Source: Flavobacteriales bacterium UBA5081
GTDB taxonomy: Bacteria > Bacteroidota > Bacteroidia > Flavobacteriales_E > Vicingaceae
Direction: 5' to 3'
Length of the DNA stretch: 26,218 nt
Assembly (NCBI GenBank): GCA_002415785.1
Contig: DIAJ01000004.1
Location: forward strand, 1 to 26,218
Under the pieces are notes generated by a model that was not told the origin of the DNA, searched no databases, and was given only the letters and a program-made list of their open reading frames with translations. This document shows, one piece after another, positions 15,942 to 23,805 of the stretch. A program made the translations under genes and the position numbers. Positions within the stretch are counted from its first letter, which is position 1, and the number at the start of each line of letters is the position of its first letter.

Positions 15942-16529
15942 TCAACAATTCCGATACTTGTCGTTCAAGCCAATCCCTTTTAAGATCATTGGTTTTATTT
16001 TCTCTAATCGTTTAATTTTTGTCTCTTCTCTTTTAGCTTCTGAAATGTAGTTGGCATATTCTTTTTGTTTTCCGGGGCTAAGTGCCTTAAAGTGTTTATG
16101 AAGCTCCTTATTAGCTGATAACTGTTCCACTAGTAATTGAGGTATTTCCAGCTTTTGCTTCTGCGGTTTTAGCTCCTTTCCTGCTTTTTGGTTGGCAATG
16201 GCTTCATTTACGTAAGCCTTTATCGTTTTTTCATCCATTTCATTCATCGTTTCAAAACGCATTTGACGAAGCGCTTTGGTCTTTTCTTCTTGTGCATTTA
16301 CAAGAAGTTCCTTTTCGTCTTTCAAAAAAACACCCTGAAAAAACCACAAGCCGAAATAGCTTTTAAAAGCACCTATTCCAATTACATTTTTTCCATCGAC
16401 AGTGTATACGGGCGCACCCCATTTCAGCTCTTCTTTTAATTCACTAAACTCATTTAACCAGCTTCTTAAAAGCGTTAGCTCTTCTGTCCACTGTTTTTTC
16501 TTTTGAATGTATAGATCGATTTTGTCCAT
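15942..16529 (-). CDS. YdeI/OmdA-family protein with DUF1801-like domain
   Basis: A soluble 195-residue protein. The N-terminal 115 residues (LKEELKWGAPVYTVDGKNVIGIGAFKSYFGLWFFQGVFL) look like a DUF1801/YdhG-type domain. The C-terminal 70 are the helical OmdA segment with HFKALSPGKQKEYANYISEAKR, the same LxPGKQ pattern as the gene at 819-1340, but the N-terminal domains differ. The role is unknown. It is convergent with the TonB receptor gene and divergent from the toxin-antitoxin pair. Confidence 0.82.
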   Translation of the reverse strand: MDKIDLYIQKKKQWTEELTLLRSWLNEFSELKEELKWGAPVYTVDGKNVIGIGAFKSYFGLWFFQGVFLKDEKELLVNAQEEKTKALRQMRFETMNEMDEKTIKAYVNEAIANQKAGKELKPQKQKLEIPQLLVEQLSANKELHKHFKALSPGKQKEYANYISEAKREETKIKRLEKIKPMILKGIGLNDKYRNC

Positions 16530-16607
16530 AAGTTAAACTTTTAGTCAAATGTATAAATTCGGAATGAAAGAATTGATAGAGAGTTTCTCTATAATTGAAA
16601 AAAGAAT

Positions 16608-16615
16608 TATCTTTG
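16608..16615 (+). promoter_or_regulatory. -7 box of the RelE/ParE toxin-antitoxin pair
   Basis: TATCTTTG, an exact TAnnTTTG box, ends 5 bases before the ATG at 16621. It argues for the short antitoxin and for a leaderless or nearly leaderless message. Confidence 0.5.
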
Positions 16616-16620
16616 AAAGT

Positions 16621-16848
16621 ATGGATATTCAATCAGAGAAATTAGCTCTTATTAATTGGCTTATTAGCGTTAATGATAAAAGTATTATTGACGAGATTAA
16701 AACTTTGCGTTTTCAAAGAGAAAACACAATTAGTGAAGATGAGATCGATGAAATCAATGAAGGTAAGAATGACATCAAAGAGGGACGGTCATTTACTCAT
16801 GAAGAAGTAATGGAAAACATTCAAGATCGATTTCAAAAACTTTTGTAG
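16621..16848 (+). CDS. Antitoxin of a type II RelE/ParE-type system
   Basis: A small protein of 75 residues beginning MDIQSEKLALINWLISVNDKSIIDEI, the usual N-terminus of a widespread antitoxin class found before RelE/ParE toxins in Bacteroidota. The acidic middle and the helical tail (THEEVMENIQDRFQKLL) fit a toxin-wrapping segment. The open frame extends back to 16549, but a promoter box at 16608-16615 lies inside that extension and the shorter product has the normal antitoxin length, so 16621 is preferred. The stop is 3 bases before the toxin start. Confidence 0.8.
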   Translation: MDIQSEKLALINWLISVNDKSIIDEIKTLRFQRENTISEDEIDEINEGKNDIKEGRSFTHEEVMENIQDRFQKLL

Positions 16849-16851
16849 ATT

Positions 16852-17133
16852 GTGTTTCAGATTATTTGGTCAAGAAGGGCTTTAGTTGGCTACTCTTCAA
16901 TTTTAAATTATATTGACAAGCACTGGACAGATAGAGAGGTTCGAAAGTTTGAAAAGGAAGTGAAAGATTTTCTCTTACTATTAAGTCATAATCCAAACTT
17001 ATTACAACCAATTGAAAAAAATGTAAGGAGAGGTCCGCTTAATAGCTTAACTATGATTACTTATCAAATTAATCATACAGAAAAAGTAATTTATCTGTTG
17101 AATATGAGAAGCTCAAGGCAAAAACCTTATTGA
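16852..17133 (+). CDS. RelE/ParE-family toxin
   Basis: This 93-residue toxin-like protein begins with GTG. It shows the ParE/RelE fold pattern: WSRRALVGYSSILNYIDKHW, then EVRKFEKEVKDFLLLLSHNP, a KNVRRGPL strand, YQINHTEKVIYLLNMRSSRQKPY at the end. Such toxins act either as mRNA interferases or gyrase poisons; the sequence does not decide which. It is translated right after its antitoxin, 3 bases apart. No terminator is visible in the 151 bases before dnaE, which hold little beyond a possible dnaE promoter. Confidence 0.85.
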   Translation: MFQIIWSRRALVGYSSILNYIDKHWTDREVRKFEKEVKDFLLLLSHNPNLLQPIEKNVRRGPLNSLTMITYQINHTEKVIYLLNMRSSRQKPY

Positions 17134-17284
17134 TTTTTATTGGCTAGTTTTAATTAAAAAAGACTTTTCAACAACGCTTTTCTTTTAGCTTCAAGCTATT
17201 TAAATTCTTCTGTCAACTTATCAACAAGCTGACTAATTCAGGCTTCTTTTCGCTAAATTTAAATCTCTAAAAAAATAAAATTAA

Positions 17285-20200
17285 ATGCCTGATTTTTCGC
17301 ACTTACACGTTCACACACAGTATTCCTTACTCGATGGTGCAGCACCAGTTGCAGCTTTAATGCAGAAAGCCAAACAAGACAATATGAAGGCAGTTGCATT
17401 AACCGATCATGGGAATATGTTTGGGGCTTTTCAATTTGTTGCAGAAGCGAATAAGCATGGAATTACTCCCGTAGTAGGTTGTGAATTTTACTTGGTAGAG
17501 GATCGCTTTCAAAAGGAGTTTACAGGAGGCAAAAGGGATAAAAGATATCATCAGCTCTTATTGGCTAAAAATCAAAAAGGCTATGAAAACTTATCTAAGT
17601 TATGCTCTCTAGGGTATATTGATGGCTTGTATTCTAAGTATCCTAGAATTGACTTAGAGTTACTAAAACAATACAAAGAAGGTTTAATTGCAACTACATG
17701 CTGCATTGCTTCTGTAATTCAGCAAGCAATTCTATTTAAGAGCGAGGAGGAAGCCGAAAAAACTTTTGTAGAGTGGCATGAGTTATTTGGAGATGATTAC
17801 TACATCGAAATCCAGCGACATGGTTTAGGAGAAATTGACGGTACAGGAAAAACACAGGAAGACGTTAATCAAGTGTTGATTAAGTGGTCTAAAAAGTACG
17901 ATGTTCCTATGATTGCAACCAATGACTCTCATTATGTAGATGAAGATGATTGGACGGCTCACGATATTTTGTTGTGTATTAATACCGGTGATAAAATAAG
18001 TACGCCAAAAGGTGATGGAAAGGGCTTTCGTTTCGGTTTTCCAAATTCCAATTTTTATTTTAAGACACAGGCTGAGATGAATCAGCTTTTTAGCGATATT
18101 CCTCAAGCCATTGATAATACTAATTTAATCGTTGACAAGATTACGCCGCCTAAGTTAGAGCGCGATATTTTGCTTCCAAATTATACCTTGCCCCAGGGTT
18201 TTGCCGATCAGGATGAATATTTGCGCTACTTGACATTTGAAGGGGCTAAAAAACGCTATGGTACAATTACAGCAGAGATTGAGGAGCGTTTAAATTACGA
18301 GCTGAAAGTAATTAAAGAAATGGGGTTCCCAGGCTACTTCTTAATTGTACAAGATTTTACAACAGTTGCTCGTCAGGTTGGGGTGGCTGTAGGTCCGGGA
18401 CGTGGTTCTGCTGCTGGTTCTGCTGTGGCTTATTGTATTGGAATTACCAATATTGACCCAATTAAATACAGCTTACTTTTTGAGCGATTCTTAAATCCGG
18501 AAAGGGTGTCAATGCCGGATATTGATATTGATTTTGACGATGAAGGTCGTGCAAAAATCATTGATTATGTGGTAGAAAAATACGGTAAGAATCAAGTAGC
18601 TCAAATTATTACTTATGGTTCAATGGCTGCTAAATCTTCAATTAGAGATGTAGGTAGAGTGTTAGATTTACCCTTGCCGGAAGTAGATAAAGTAGCAAAG
18701 CTAATTCCAAATGTCTCATTAAAAGCGATGTTGGATGGGGATGATAAAGATTTAAAAAAGAAATTAAACACGGACGATTACGCCAATGTTCAAGAGTTTA
18801 AAAAACAAAGTGAACGCGATGATTTAGTCGGACAAACCATTAATCAAGCAAAAACCTTGGAAGGCTCTGTTAGAAACACCGGAGTCCATGCTTGTGGAAT
18901 TATTATTTCACCCGATGATATCACCAATTACGTTCCGGTTTGTACTTCTAAAGACTCTGACTTATTGTTGACTCAGTTCGACAATAAAGTAGTAGAAAAT
19001 GCCGGCTTGCTGAAAATGGATTTCTTGGGTTTAAAAACCTTAACCATTATTAGAGATGCCATAGCTTTGATTAAGCAAAATCACGGAGTAGAAATCGATC
19101 CGGATGAAATTCCACTCGATGACGTAACTACTTATGAACTCTACCAAAGGGGAGAAACCAACGGTACTTTTCAGTTTGAGTCGGCGGGAATGCAGAAGCA
19201 CTTGAAAAACCTAAAACCTACAAATATTGAGGACTTAATTGCCATGAACGCCCTTTTTCGTCCGGGACCAATGCAATTTATCGACACCTTTATTGCTCGA
19301 AAAAGAGGAGATGAGCCGGTAGAATATCCTCATGAACTTTTGGAGGGAATTCTGAAGAACACCTATGGGATTATGGTGTACCAAGAGCAAATTATGCAAG
19401 CAGCTCAAATCATGGCAGGTTACTCCTTAGGAGAAGCCGATATTCTCAGACGTGCCATGGGGAAAAAGAAAATGGACGTGATGCAGGAGCAAAAAGCCAA
19501 GTTTGTTGCCGGTGCAAAAGAGAAACATGGCGTTGAAGAAAAGAAGTCAGAAGACGTCTTTAACATCATGATTAAGTTTGCTGAATATGGGTTTAACCGA
19601 TCACATTCAGCAGCTTACTCTGTTGTCGCCTTTCAAACGGGTTACTTAAAAGCTAATTATCCGGAAGAGTATATGGCGGCGGTTATGACCAATAATATGA
19701 ACGACATTAAAAAAGTAACCTTCTTTATGGAAGAATGTCGCAGAATGGGAATTAAAGTATTAGGACCTGATGTAAATGAAAGTGAATATAAGTTTACCGT
19801 AAATAAGAACAAAGAAATTAGATTTGGTTTAGGAGCACTTAAAGGAGTGGGAGAAGGAGCAGTAGATGCTATTGTGAAGGAGCGAAAAGAGAGCGGAAGT
19901 TATCTTTCAATTTTTGATTTAACCAAGCGAATTGATTTGCGTGCAGCAAATAAAAAGACCTTTGAAAGTTTGGCTTTAGCCGGTGGTTTTGATTCTTTTG
20001 GAGACGTTCATCGTGCACAATATTTTTATCAGCCAAATGGGGAAGCAGCATTTTTAGAAAAAGCCATTAAGTATGGAGCAACTTTTCAAGAACAAGAAAA
20101 TTCAGCACAAGCTTCTTTGTTTGGAGGAGAGTCTGAAGTAGAAATACCGGAGCCTGAGATTCCACAATGCGAAGAGTGGGGCAGAATGGAGAAGTTGAGC

Positions 20201-20827
20201 AAGGAAAAAGAGGTGGTGGGAATATACTTATCCGGTCATCCTCTAGATGACTTTAAGTTTGAGGTGAAGCATTTTTGCAACTCGGAAGTAAAGGAACTGA
20301 ACGATTTAGAAAAACTCAAATCTAAAGGAGAAGTGCGTATGGCTTGCATAGTGACTTCGGCACAGCACAGGGTTTCTAAAACAGGACGACCATTCGGCAT
20401 TTTAGGGGTAGAAGGTTATAAAGAAAGCCATGAGTTTATGCTCTTTGGTGATGATTACATTAAGTTAAAACCTTACTTAACGAAAGATTGGTTTTTATTT
20501 ATTCGAGGAAAAGTGCAAAAGAGGCGCTATGGAGAGGATTTGGAGTTTAAAATCAATCATATTGACTTATTGTCAGAAGTAAGGGAGAAGCTGACAAAAT
20601 CAATTACTTTGAAAGTAGATGCCAGAGAAATAAATCAAGAATTGGTAGCTTGGTTAAAGACGTTAAGTGAACAAAATCGCGGAAATTGCCAACTGCAGTT
20701 GAGCATAATAGACCGTAAAAATAAAAATGTGATTGAGCTTCGTTCTCGATCCTTGCAAATAAATTTAAACAACAAAGTGCTTGATCATTTGTTGAATAAT
20801 CCCAAGTTGGAATTTAGTTTAAATTGA
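17285..20827 (+). CDS. dnaE: DNA polymerase III alpha subunit DnaE
   Basis: The replicative polymerase, 1180 residues. An N-terminal PHP domain (HLHVHTQYSLLDGAA, LTDHGNMFGAFQF, NDSHYV) keeps its metal-ligand histidines, so it may be active. The palm has catalytic Asp412 and Asp414 in MPDIDIDFDDEGR and Asp579 in LLKMDFLGLKTL. The fingers hold FNRSHSAAYSVVAFQTGYLKANYP, a helix-hairpin-helix region follows near 860, and an OB-fold near 1010-1090. Length is normal for DnaE1 and no intein or frameshift is visible. A weak -7 box, TAAATTTA (17254-17261, one mismatch), may drive it. Confidence 0.97.
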   Translation: MPDFSHLHVHTQYSLLDGAAPVAALMQKAKQDNMKAVALTDHGNMFGAFQFVAEANKHGITPVVGCEFYLVEDRFQKEFTGGKRDKRYHQLLLAKNQKGYENLSKLCSLGYIDGLYSKYPRIDLELLKQYKEGLIATTCCIASVIQQAILFKSEEEAEKTFVEWHELFGDDYYIEIQRHGLGEIDGTGKTQEDVNQVLIKWSKKYDVPMIATNDSHYVDEDDWTAHDILLCINTGDKISTPKGDGKGFRFGFPNSNFYFKTQAEMNQLFSDIPQAIDNTNLIVDKITPPKLERDILLPNYTLPQGFADQDEYLRYLTFEGAKKRYGTITAEIEERLNYELKVIKEMGFPGYFLIVQDFTTVARQVGVAVGPGRGSAAGSAVAYCIGITNIDPIKYSLLFERFLNPERVSMPDIDIDFDDEGRAKIIDYVVEKYGKNQVAQIITYGSMAAKSSIRDVGRVLDLPLPEVDKVAKLIPNVSLKAMLDGDDKDLKKKLNTDDYANVQEFKKQSERDDLVGQTINQAKTLEGSVRNTGVHACGIIISPDDITNYVPVCTSKDSDLLLTQFDNKVVENAGLLKMDFLGLKTLTIIRDAIALIKQNHGVEIDPDEIPLDDVTTYELYQRGETNGTFQFESAGMQKHLKNLKPTNIEDLIAMNALFRPGPMQFIDTFIARKRGDEPVEYPHELLEGILKNTYGIMVYQEQIMQAAQIMAGYSLGEADILRRAMGKKKMDVMQEQKAKFVAGAKEKHGVEEKKSEDVFNIMIKFAEYGFNRSHSAAYSVVAFQTGYLKANYPEEYMAAVMTNNMNDIKKVTFFMEECRRMGIKVLGPDVNESEYKFTVNKNKEIRFGLGALKGVGEGAVDAIVKERKESGSYLSIFDLTKRIDLRAANKKTFESLALAGGFDSFGDVHRAQYFYQPNGEAAFLEKAIKYGATFQEQENSAQASLFGGESEVEIPEPEIPQCEEWGRMEKLSKEKEVVGIYLSGHPLDDFKFEVKHFCNSEVKELNDLEKLKSKGEVRMACIVTSAQHRVSKTGRPFGILGVEGYKESHEFMLFGDDYIKLKPYLTKDWFLFIRGKVQKRRYGEDLEFKINHIDLLSEVREKLTKSITLKVDAREINQELVAWLKTLSEQNRGNCQLQLSIIDRKNKNVIELRSRSLQINLNNKVLDHLLNNPKLEFSLN

Positions 20828-20932
20828 TCATATATTCGTGTCAATTTGGCTGAATAAAACTTTGGTAAAGTTCTTGAATGATAAAGCACAGAAAATAGGA
20901 ATCATAAATATTAATTAATTAAATAAATAGTC

Positions 20933-21253
20933 ATGGCAATTGAATTAACAGACGCAAATTTTGAAGAGCAAGTTTTAAAATCAGATAAGCCTGTATTGGT
21001 TGATTTTTGGGCAGAATGGTGTGGCCCATGTAGAATGGTTGGCCCTGTAGTTGAAGAATTACACAACGAATACGAAGGAAAAGCAATCGTAGGAAAAGTA
21101 AACGTTGACCATAATCCGGAAGTTTCTGCCAAGTTTGGTATTCGTAATATTCCAACAGTGTTGTTTTTCAAAAATGGAGAAGTAGTAGACAAGCAAGTAG
21201 GAGCTGCTCCGAAATCAGCTTATGCTTCTAAGTTAGATGCTCAAATGGCATAA
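20933..21253 (+). CDS. trxA: Thioredoxin
   Basis: This small disulfide reductase of 106 residues has the active site Cys30-Gly-Pro-Cys33 in WAEWCGPCRM, Asp25 in VDFWA as the buried acid, and the cis-proline IPTVLFF near residue 75. Standard length, no signal peptide, so cytoplasmic. A near-consensus -7 box, AAACTTTG (20857-20864, one mismatch), lies in the 105-base gap after dnaE. A strong terminator follows. Confidence 0.96.
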   Translation: MAIELTDANFEEQVLKSDKPVLVDFWAEWCGPCRMVGPVVEELHNEYEGKAIVGKVNVDHNPEVSAKFGIRNIPTVLFFKNGEVVDKQVGAAPKSAYASKLDAQMA

Positions 21254-21277
21254 GTAGAAAAAATATCATTATCAAAG

Positions 21278-21305
21278 AAGGACACTTTTTTAGTGTCCTT
21301 TTTTT
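21278..21305 (+). terminator. Rho-independent terminator after trxA
   Basis: A 9-bp perfect stem (AAGGACACT 21278-21286, AGTGTCCTT 21292-21300) with a T5 loop is followed by five T. The A-rich left flank would extend pairing and give some termination on the other strand. Confidence 0.85.
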
Positions 21306-21338
21306 GTGGGATGTTGTGCAAAGACTTACTTTTACTCT

Positions 21339-22259
21339 ATGGCAAATATTAATCGTAAAGAACTTCAGGCTTATTCACATTTAGAGCTTTTAGCCAGACA
21401 AGTAGTTGAAGGGTTTATTACCGGTTTACACAAAAGTCCTTTTCATGGATTTTCTGTTGAGTTTGCTGAGCATCGTTTGTACAATTCCGGAGAATCTACT
21501 CGGCACATGGACTGGAAGCTTTATGCGAAGACCGATAAGTTATTTGTAAAGCGATATGAGGAGGAAACCAATTTGCGTTGTCGTATTGTATTGGATGTTT
21601 CTTCATCGATGTTCTACCCTGAAAAGGTAGAGAAGGGGAAGTTCAATAAAATGGATTTTTCAATTTATGCTGCTGCTGCGATTATTGAATTGTTGAAAAA
21701 ACAACGAGATGCTTATGGCTTAACCACTTTTAGCGATGAGATAGAAACCCATACTGAGGCAAAGTCGAATTTTGCACATCAGCGTTTGATTTATGCCGAA
21801 TTGGAGAAGCACCTTTCTAAAACAGCACAAGGAAAGAAAACTGCTGCCCGCATGTCTTTACACCACATAGCAGAAATGATTCACAAGCGTTCTTTAGTGG
21901 TTATTTTTAGCGACATGATGGACAATGTAGCCGACGATGATAACCTCTTTGATTCCATTCAACATTTAATTCACAATAAACATGAAGTGATTCTTTTTCA
22001 CGTTTTGGATGAAAAACACGAGATTGACTTTGAGTTTGAAAATCGTCCCTATCGCTTTATTGGTTTAGAGAGTGGTGAAGAAATGAAACTCAATCCGAAT
22101 GAGGTGAAAGAAGCTTATGTGGCGGAAATGAAGCGCCGACAAAAAGAGTTTAAAATTAAATGCGGTCAATATCGCATTGACTATGTAGAAGCCGATATTA
22201 ACAAGGGTTTTCATCAAATCTTACTTCCTTTTTTAAGTAAGCGAAAGAAGATGAATTAG
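21339..22259 (+). CDS. DUF58-family protein with von Willebrand A-like domain
   Basis: The product has 306 residues, cytoplasmic. The N-terminal half carries the DUF58 signature (GEFAEHRLYNSGESTRHMDWKLYAKTDKLFVKRYEEE region); from Asp86 the DxSxS metal-site motif DVSSSM opens a vWA-like fold with later FSDEIETH and VVIFSDMMDN. In Bacteroidota such genes usually stand in an ATPase (MoxR)-batAB operon with roles in envelope stress; here neither partner is adjacent. A longer frame begins inside the trxA terminator, so the ATG at 21339 is preferred. Confidence 0.88.
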   Translation: MANINRKELQAYSHLELLARQVVEGFITGLHKSPFHGFSVEFAEHRLYNSGESTRHMDWKLYAKTDKLFVKRYEEETNLRCRIVLDVSSSMFYPEKVEKGKFNKMDFSIYAAAAIIELLKKQRDAYGLTTFSDEIETHTEAKSNFAHQRLIYAELEKHLSKTAQGKKTAARMSLHHIAEMIHKRSLVVIFSDMMDNVADDDNLFDSIQHLIHNKHEVILFHVLDEKHEIDFEFENRPYRFIGLESGEEMKLNPNEVKEAYVAEMKRRQKEFKIKCGQYRIDYVEADINKGFHQILLPFLSKRKKMN

Positions 22260-22277
22260 ATATTTATTACTTTTAAG

Positions 22278-22294
22278 GTTCAATTTAATTGAAC
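22278..22294. repeat. 17-bp palindrome before the small membrane gene
   Basis: GTTCAATT-T-AATTGAAC is a perfect dyad with a single central base, ending 4 bases before the ATG at 22299. It could be a repressor site or a weak hairpin at the ribosome entry region. Confidence 0.4.
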
Positions 22295-22298
22295 TAAA

Positions 22299-22469
22299 AT
22301 GAAAACCGAAAACATATTGTATCTTATTGGTGCCGCTTTAGTACTTATAGGCGCTTTAATGCGAATTCTTCATTATTCAGCTTACGGATGGCTAATTATG
22401 TTAGGCTCAGCAGCTCCTTTGATTGCAGGGATTTATGCTTATCGAAAGAGAAAAGAAAAGATTGATTGA
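22299..22469 (+). CDS. 56-residue membrane protein, GldL-like N-terminus
   Basis: An open frame from ATG to TGA encodes MKTENILYLIGAALVLIGAL and then a second hydrophobic stretch and a basic tail RKRKEK. Two short membrane helices (about 6-24 and 30-48) are separated by RILHYSAYG. The first helix and turn resemble the start of GldL of the gliding/type IX secretion motor (GAAVVIIGALFKIMHW-like), but the protein is far shorter and may just be a family of small inner-membrane proteins. The positive tail suggests its C-terminus is cytoplasmic. It is 39 bases after the DUF58 gene. Confidence 0.65.
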   Translation: MKTENILYLIGAALVLIGALMRILHYSAYGWLIMLGSAAPLIAGIYAYRKRKEKID

Positions 22470-22540
22470 ATTAATCAGCATTTTCAAAGTTGACAGGAGT
22501 CAATTTGCTAACAATTTTACTTTCAGTTAGTCTCTTTTTG

Positions 22541-22548
22541 TATCTTTG
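22541..22548 (+). promoter_or_regulatory. -7 box of the MNT gene
   Basis: TATCTTTG, identical to the box before the RelE/ParE antitoxin, ends 5 bases before the ATG at 22554. The transcript would start essentially at the start codon. Confidence 0.5.
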
Positions 22549-22553
22549 ATATA

Positions 22554-22865
22554 ATGATAAAATTGATTCAAAATAATATTGAAGTCTTGAAAGAAATTTG
22601 CCGAAAGCATTCTGTGACAGAATTGTATCTATTTGGATCAGCTTTAACAAACGGCTTTACTGAAAAGAGCGATTTAGATTTTGCTTATGTCATGAAAGAA
22701 GATCTAGGTCCAATTGAATATGGTGATGCTTTTTTTGGTCTAAAAGAAGATCTTGAAAATTTATTTGAAAGAGAAGTAGACCTTGTTTCTTACCGACGAG
22801 TGAAAAATCCAATCTTTAAAGCGGAGCTTGAAAGAACTAAAATGTCATTATATGCAGCGGCATAA
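22554..22865 (+). CDS. MNT-type nucleotidyltransferase domain protein (orphan antitoxin-like)
   Basis: A 103-residue minimal nucleotidyltransferase. The family motif GSx10DxD is intact: Gly28-Ser29 and Asp40, Asp42 in LYLFGSAL...SDLDF. MntA-type antitoxins add AMP to a HEPN toxin partner and are encoded beside it. Here no HEPN-like gene lies on either side: upstream are a membrane peptide and DUF58, downstream 190 bases without an open frame, then AbiE. It may be a remnant, may act on a distant HEPN, or may serve another role. Confidence 0.83.
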   Translation: MIKLIQNNIEVLKEICRKHSVTELYLFGSALTNGFTEKSDLDFAYVMKEDLGPIEYGDAFFGLKEDLENLFEREVDLVSYRRVKNPIFKAELERTKMSLYAAA

Positions 22866-22952
22866 AAAGTTATTGAAGTATTTGTTATAACATAGGCGCT
22901 AGCTGACTTTAATGCTAAAAATCTATAAAATTCAATAAATAAAAAAGAAAGG

Positions 22953-22990
22953 TATGGATGTTATCTTTGCATGCAAAGATAACATCCATA
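22953..22990. repeat. Perfect 38-bp palindrome
   Basis: Bases 22953-22971 and 22972-22990 are exact reverse complements with no spacer; the centre is TGCATGCA. Each half contains TATCTTTG (22962-22969 on plus, 22974-22981 on minus), the same -7 box used by the nearby MNT gene. The left flank is A-rich (AAAAAAG), so a leftward transcript would see a hairpin followed by a T run, yet no leftward gene exists here. The interval 22866-23079 has no gene; besides this palindrome it holds the AbiE operator. Confidence 0.85.
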
Positions 22991-23019
22991 GCACTACTTG
23001 CCAAATAAATTGTTTTTAT

Positions 23020-23049
23020 TGTCCAGTTTATTAACTAAAAAACTGGACA
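23020..23049. promoter_or_regulatory. Inverted-repeat operator of the AbiE-type pair
   Basis: TGTCCAGTTT (23020-23029) and AAACTGGACA (23040-23049) are exact inverses with 10 bases between, about one helical turn-and-a-half centre to centre. They lie just upstream of the -7 box at 23057-23064. AbiEi antitoxins are known to bind inverted repeats at their own promoter, so autorepression is likely here. Confidence 0.6.
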
Positions 23050-23056
23050 TTTTTGT

Positions 23057-23064
23057 TATATTTG
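23057..23064 (+). promoter_or_regulatory. -7 box of the AbiE-type pair
   Basis: TATATTTG matches TAnnTTTG. A transcript start near 23071 would exclude the TTG codons at 23053 and 23062 as start codons and leave TTG 23080. Confidence 0.5.
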
Positions 23065-23079
23065 AATAAAAATATAGTT

Positions 23080-23805
23080 TTGAATGTAACTGAATACATA
23101 AGAAATACGGTAGATCGACTACCGAAGGGGTATGTTTTTACCTATGAGGATTTTGATGTTGATGTGAGCAAGAAAGAAGCAATCATCAAAGCCTTGAACC
23201 GTATGGTAAATTCAGGGAGAATTGAAAAACTATCAAAAGGGAAGTACTTCAAGGCTGAAAAAACTCCTTTTGGTAACCTTCAGCCTAACCAAGAACAAAT
23301 CGTTAAAGACTTGCTGAATGAAAATGGAAAAGTAGTTGGATACCTTACAGGTTATAGTATATACAATAAGTTAGGACTAACAACACAACTTAGTAACATC
23401 ATACAAATAGGGAAAAATCAAACTCGCCCTAAATTTAAACGAGAGCGTTACACAATAGCTTTTGTCAAACAAAAAAACATCATTACAAGAAAAAATATTC
23501 CTCTGTTACAGATTTTAGATTCAATTAAATATATAAAGAAAATACCAGATACTACTATAAAAAAATCTTGTTTAAGGTTTTTGGACATTATTAAAAATTT
23601 GAATTTAGATGATAAGAAAGAATTAATACGACTGTCTTTAAAGTATCCACCATCTACAAGAGCCTTGTTAGGGGCACTGTTAGATGAAGTACAAACTAAA
23701 TCAATAACAACTAACTTAAAAGAATCTTTAAACCCAATTACTAAATATGAGATTCCCGGTGCTCAAAAAGCATTAACGAAGGCTTCTAATTGGAATATTA
23801 TATGA
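23080..23805 (+). CDS. AbiEi-type antitoxin (DUF6088-like)
   Basis: A protein of 241 residues from TTG 23080. An N-terminal winged-helix domain (about 1-65: TEYIRNTVDRLPKGYVFTYE, then ALNRMVNSGRIEKLSKGKYF) is followed by a C-terminal domain typical of type IV antitoxins (GYLTGYSIYNKLGLTTQLSN). Such proteins repress their own promoter and neutralise the nucleotidyltransferase toxin. No ATG exists at the front; the frame is open to TTG 23053, but the -7 box at 23057-23064 makes that start unlikely. The stop overlaps the toxin ATG. Confidence 0.85.
   Translation: MNVTEYIRNTVDRLPKGYVFTYEDFDVDVSKKEAIIKALNRMVNSGRIEKLSKGKYFKAEKTPFGNLQPNQEQIVKDLLNENGKVVGYLTGYSIYNKLGLTTQLSNIIQIGKNQTRPKFKRERYTIAFVKQKNIITRKNIPLLQILDSIKYIKKIPDTTIKKSCLRFLDIIKNLNLDDKKELIRLSLKYPPSTRALLGALLDEVQTKSITTNLKESLNPITKYEIPGAQKALTKASNWNII

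Noticed and set aside
16549..16620. Longer antitoxin beginning at 16549 or 16564
   Set aside because: A TATCTTTG box lies within the extension and the 75-residue form has the usual family length and N-terminus.
17134..17284. Possible small RNA or repeat between the toxin gene and dnaE
   Set aside because: Only short imperfect dyads (for example AGCTTCAAGCT) are seen; nothing beyond a weak dnaE promoter can be supported.
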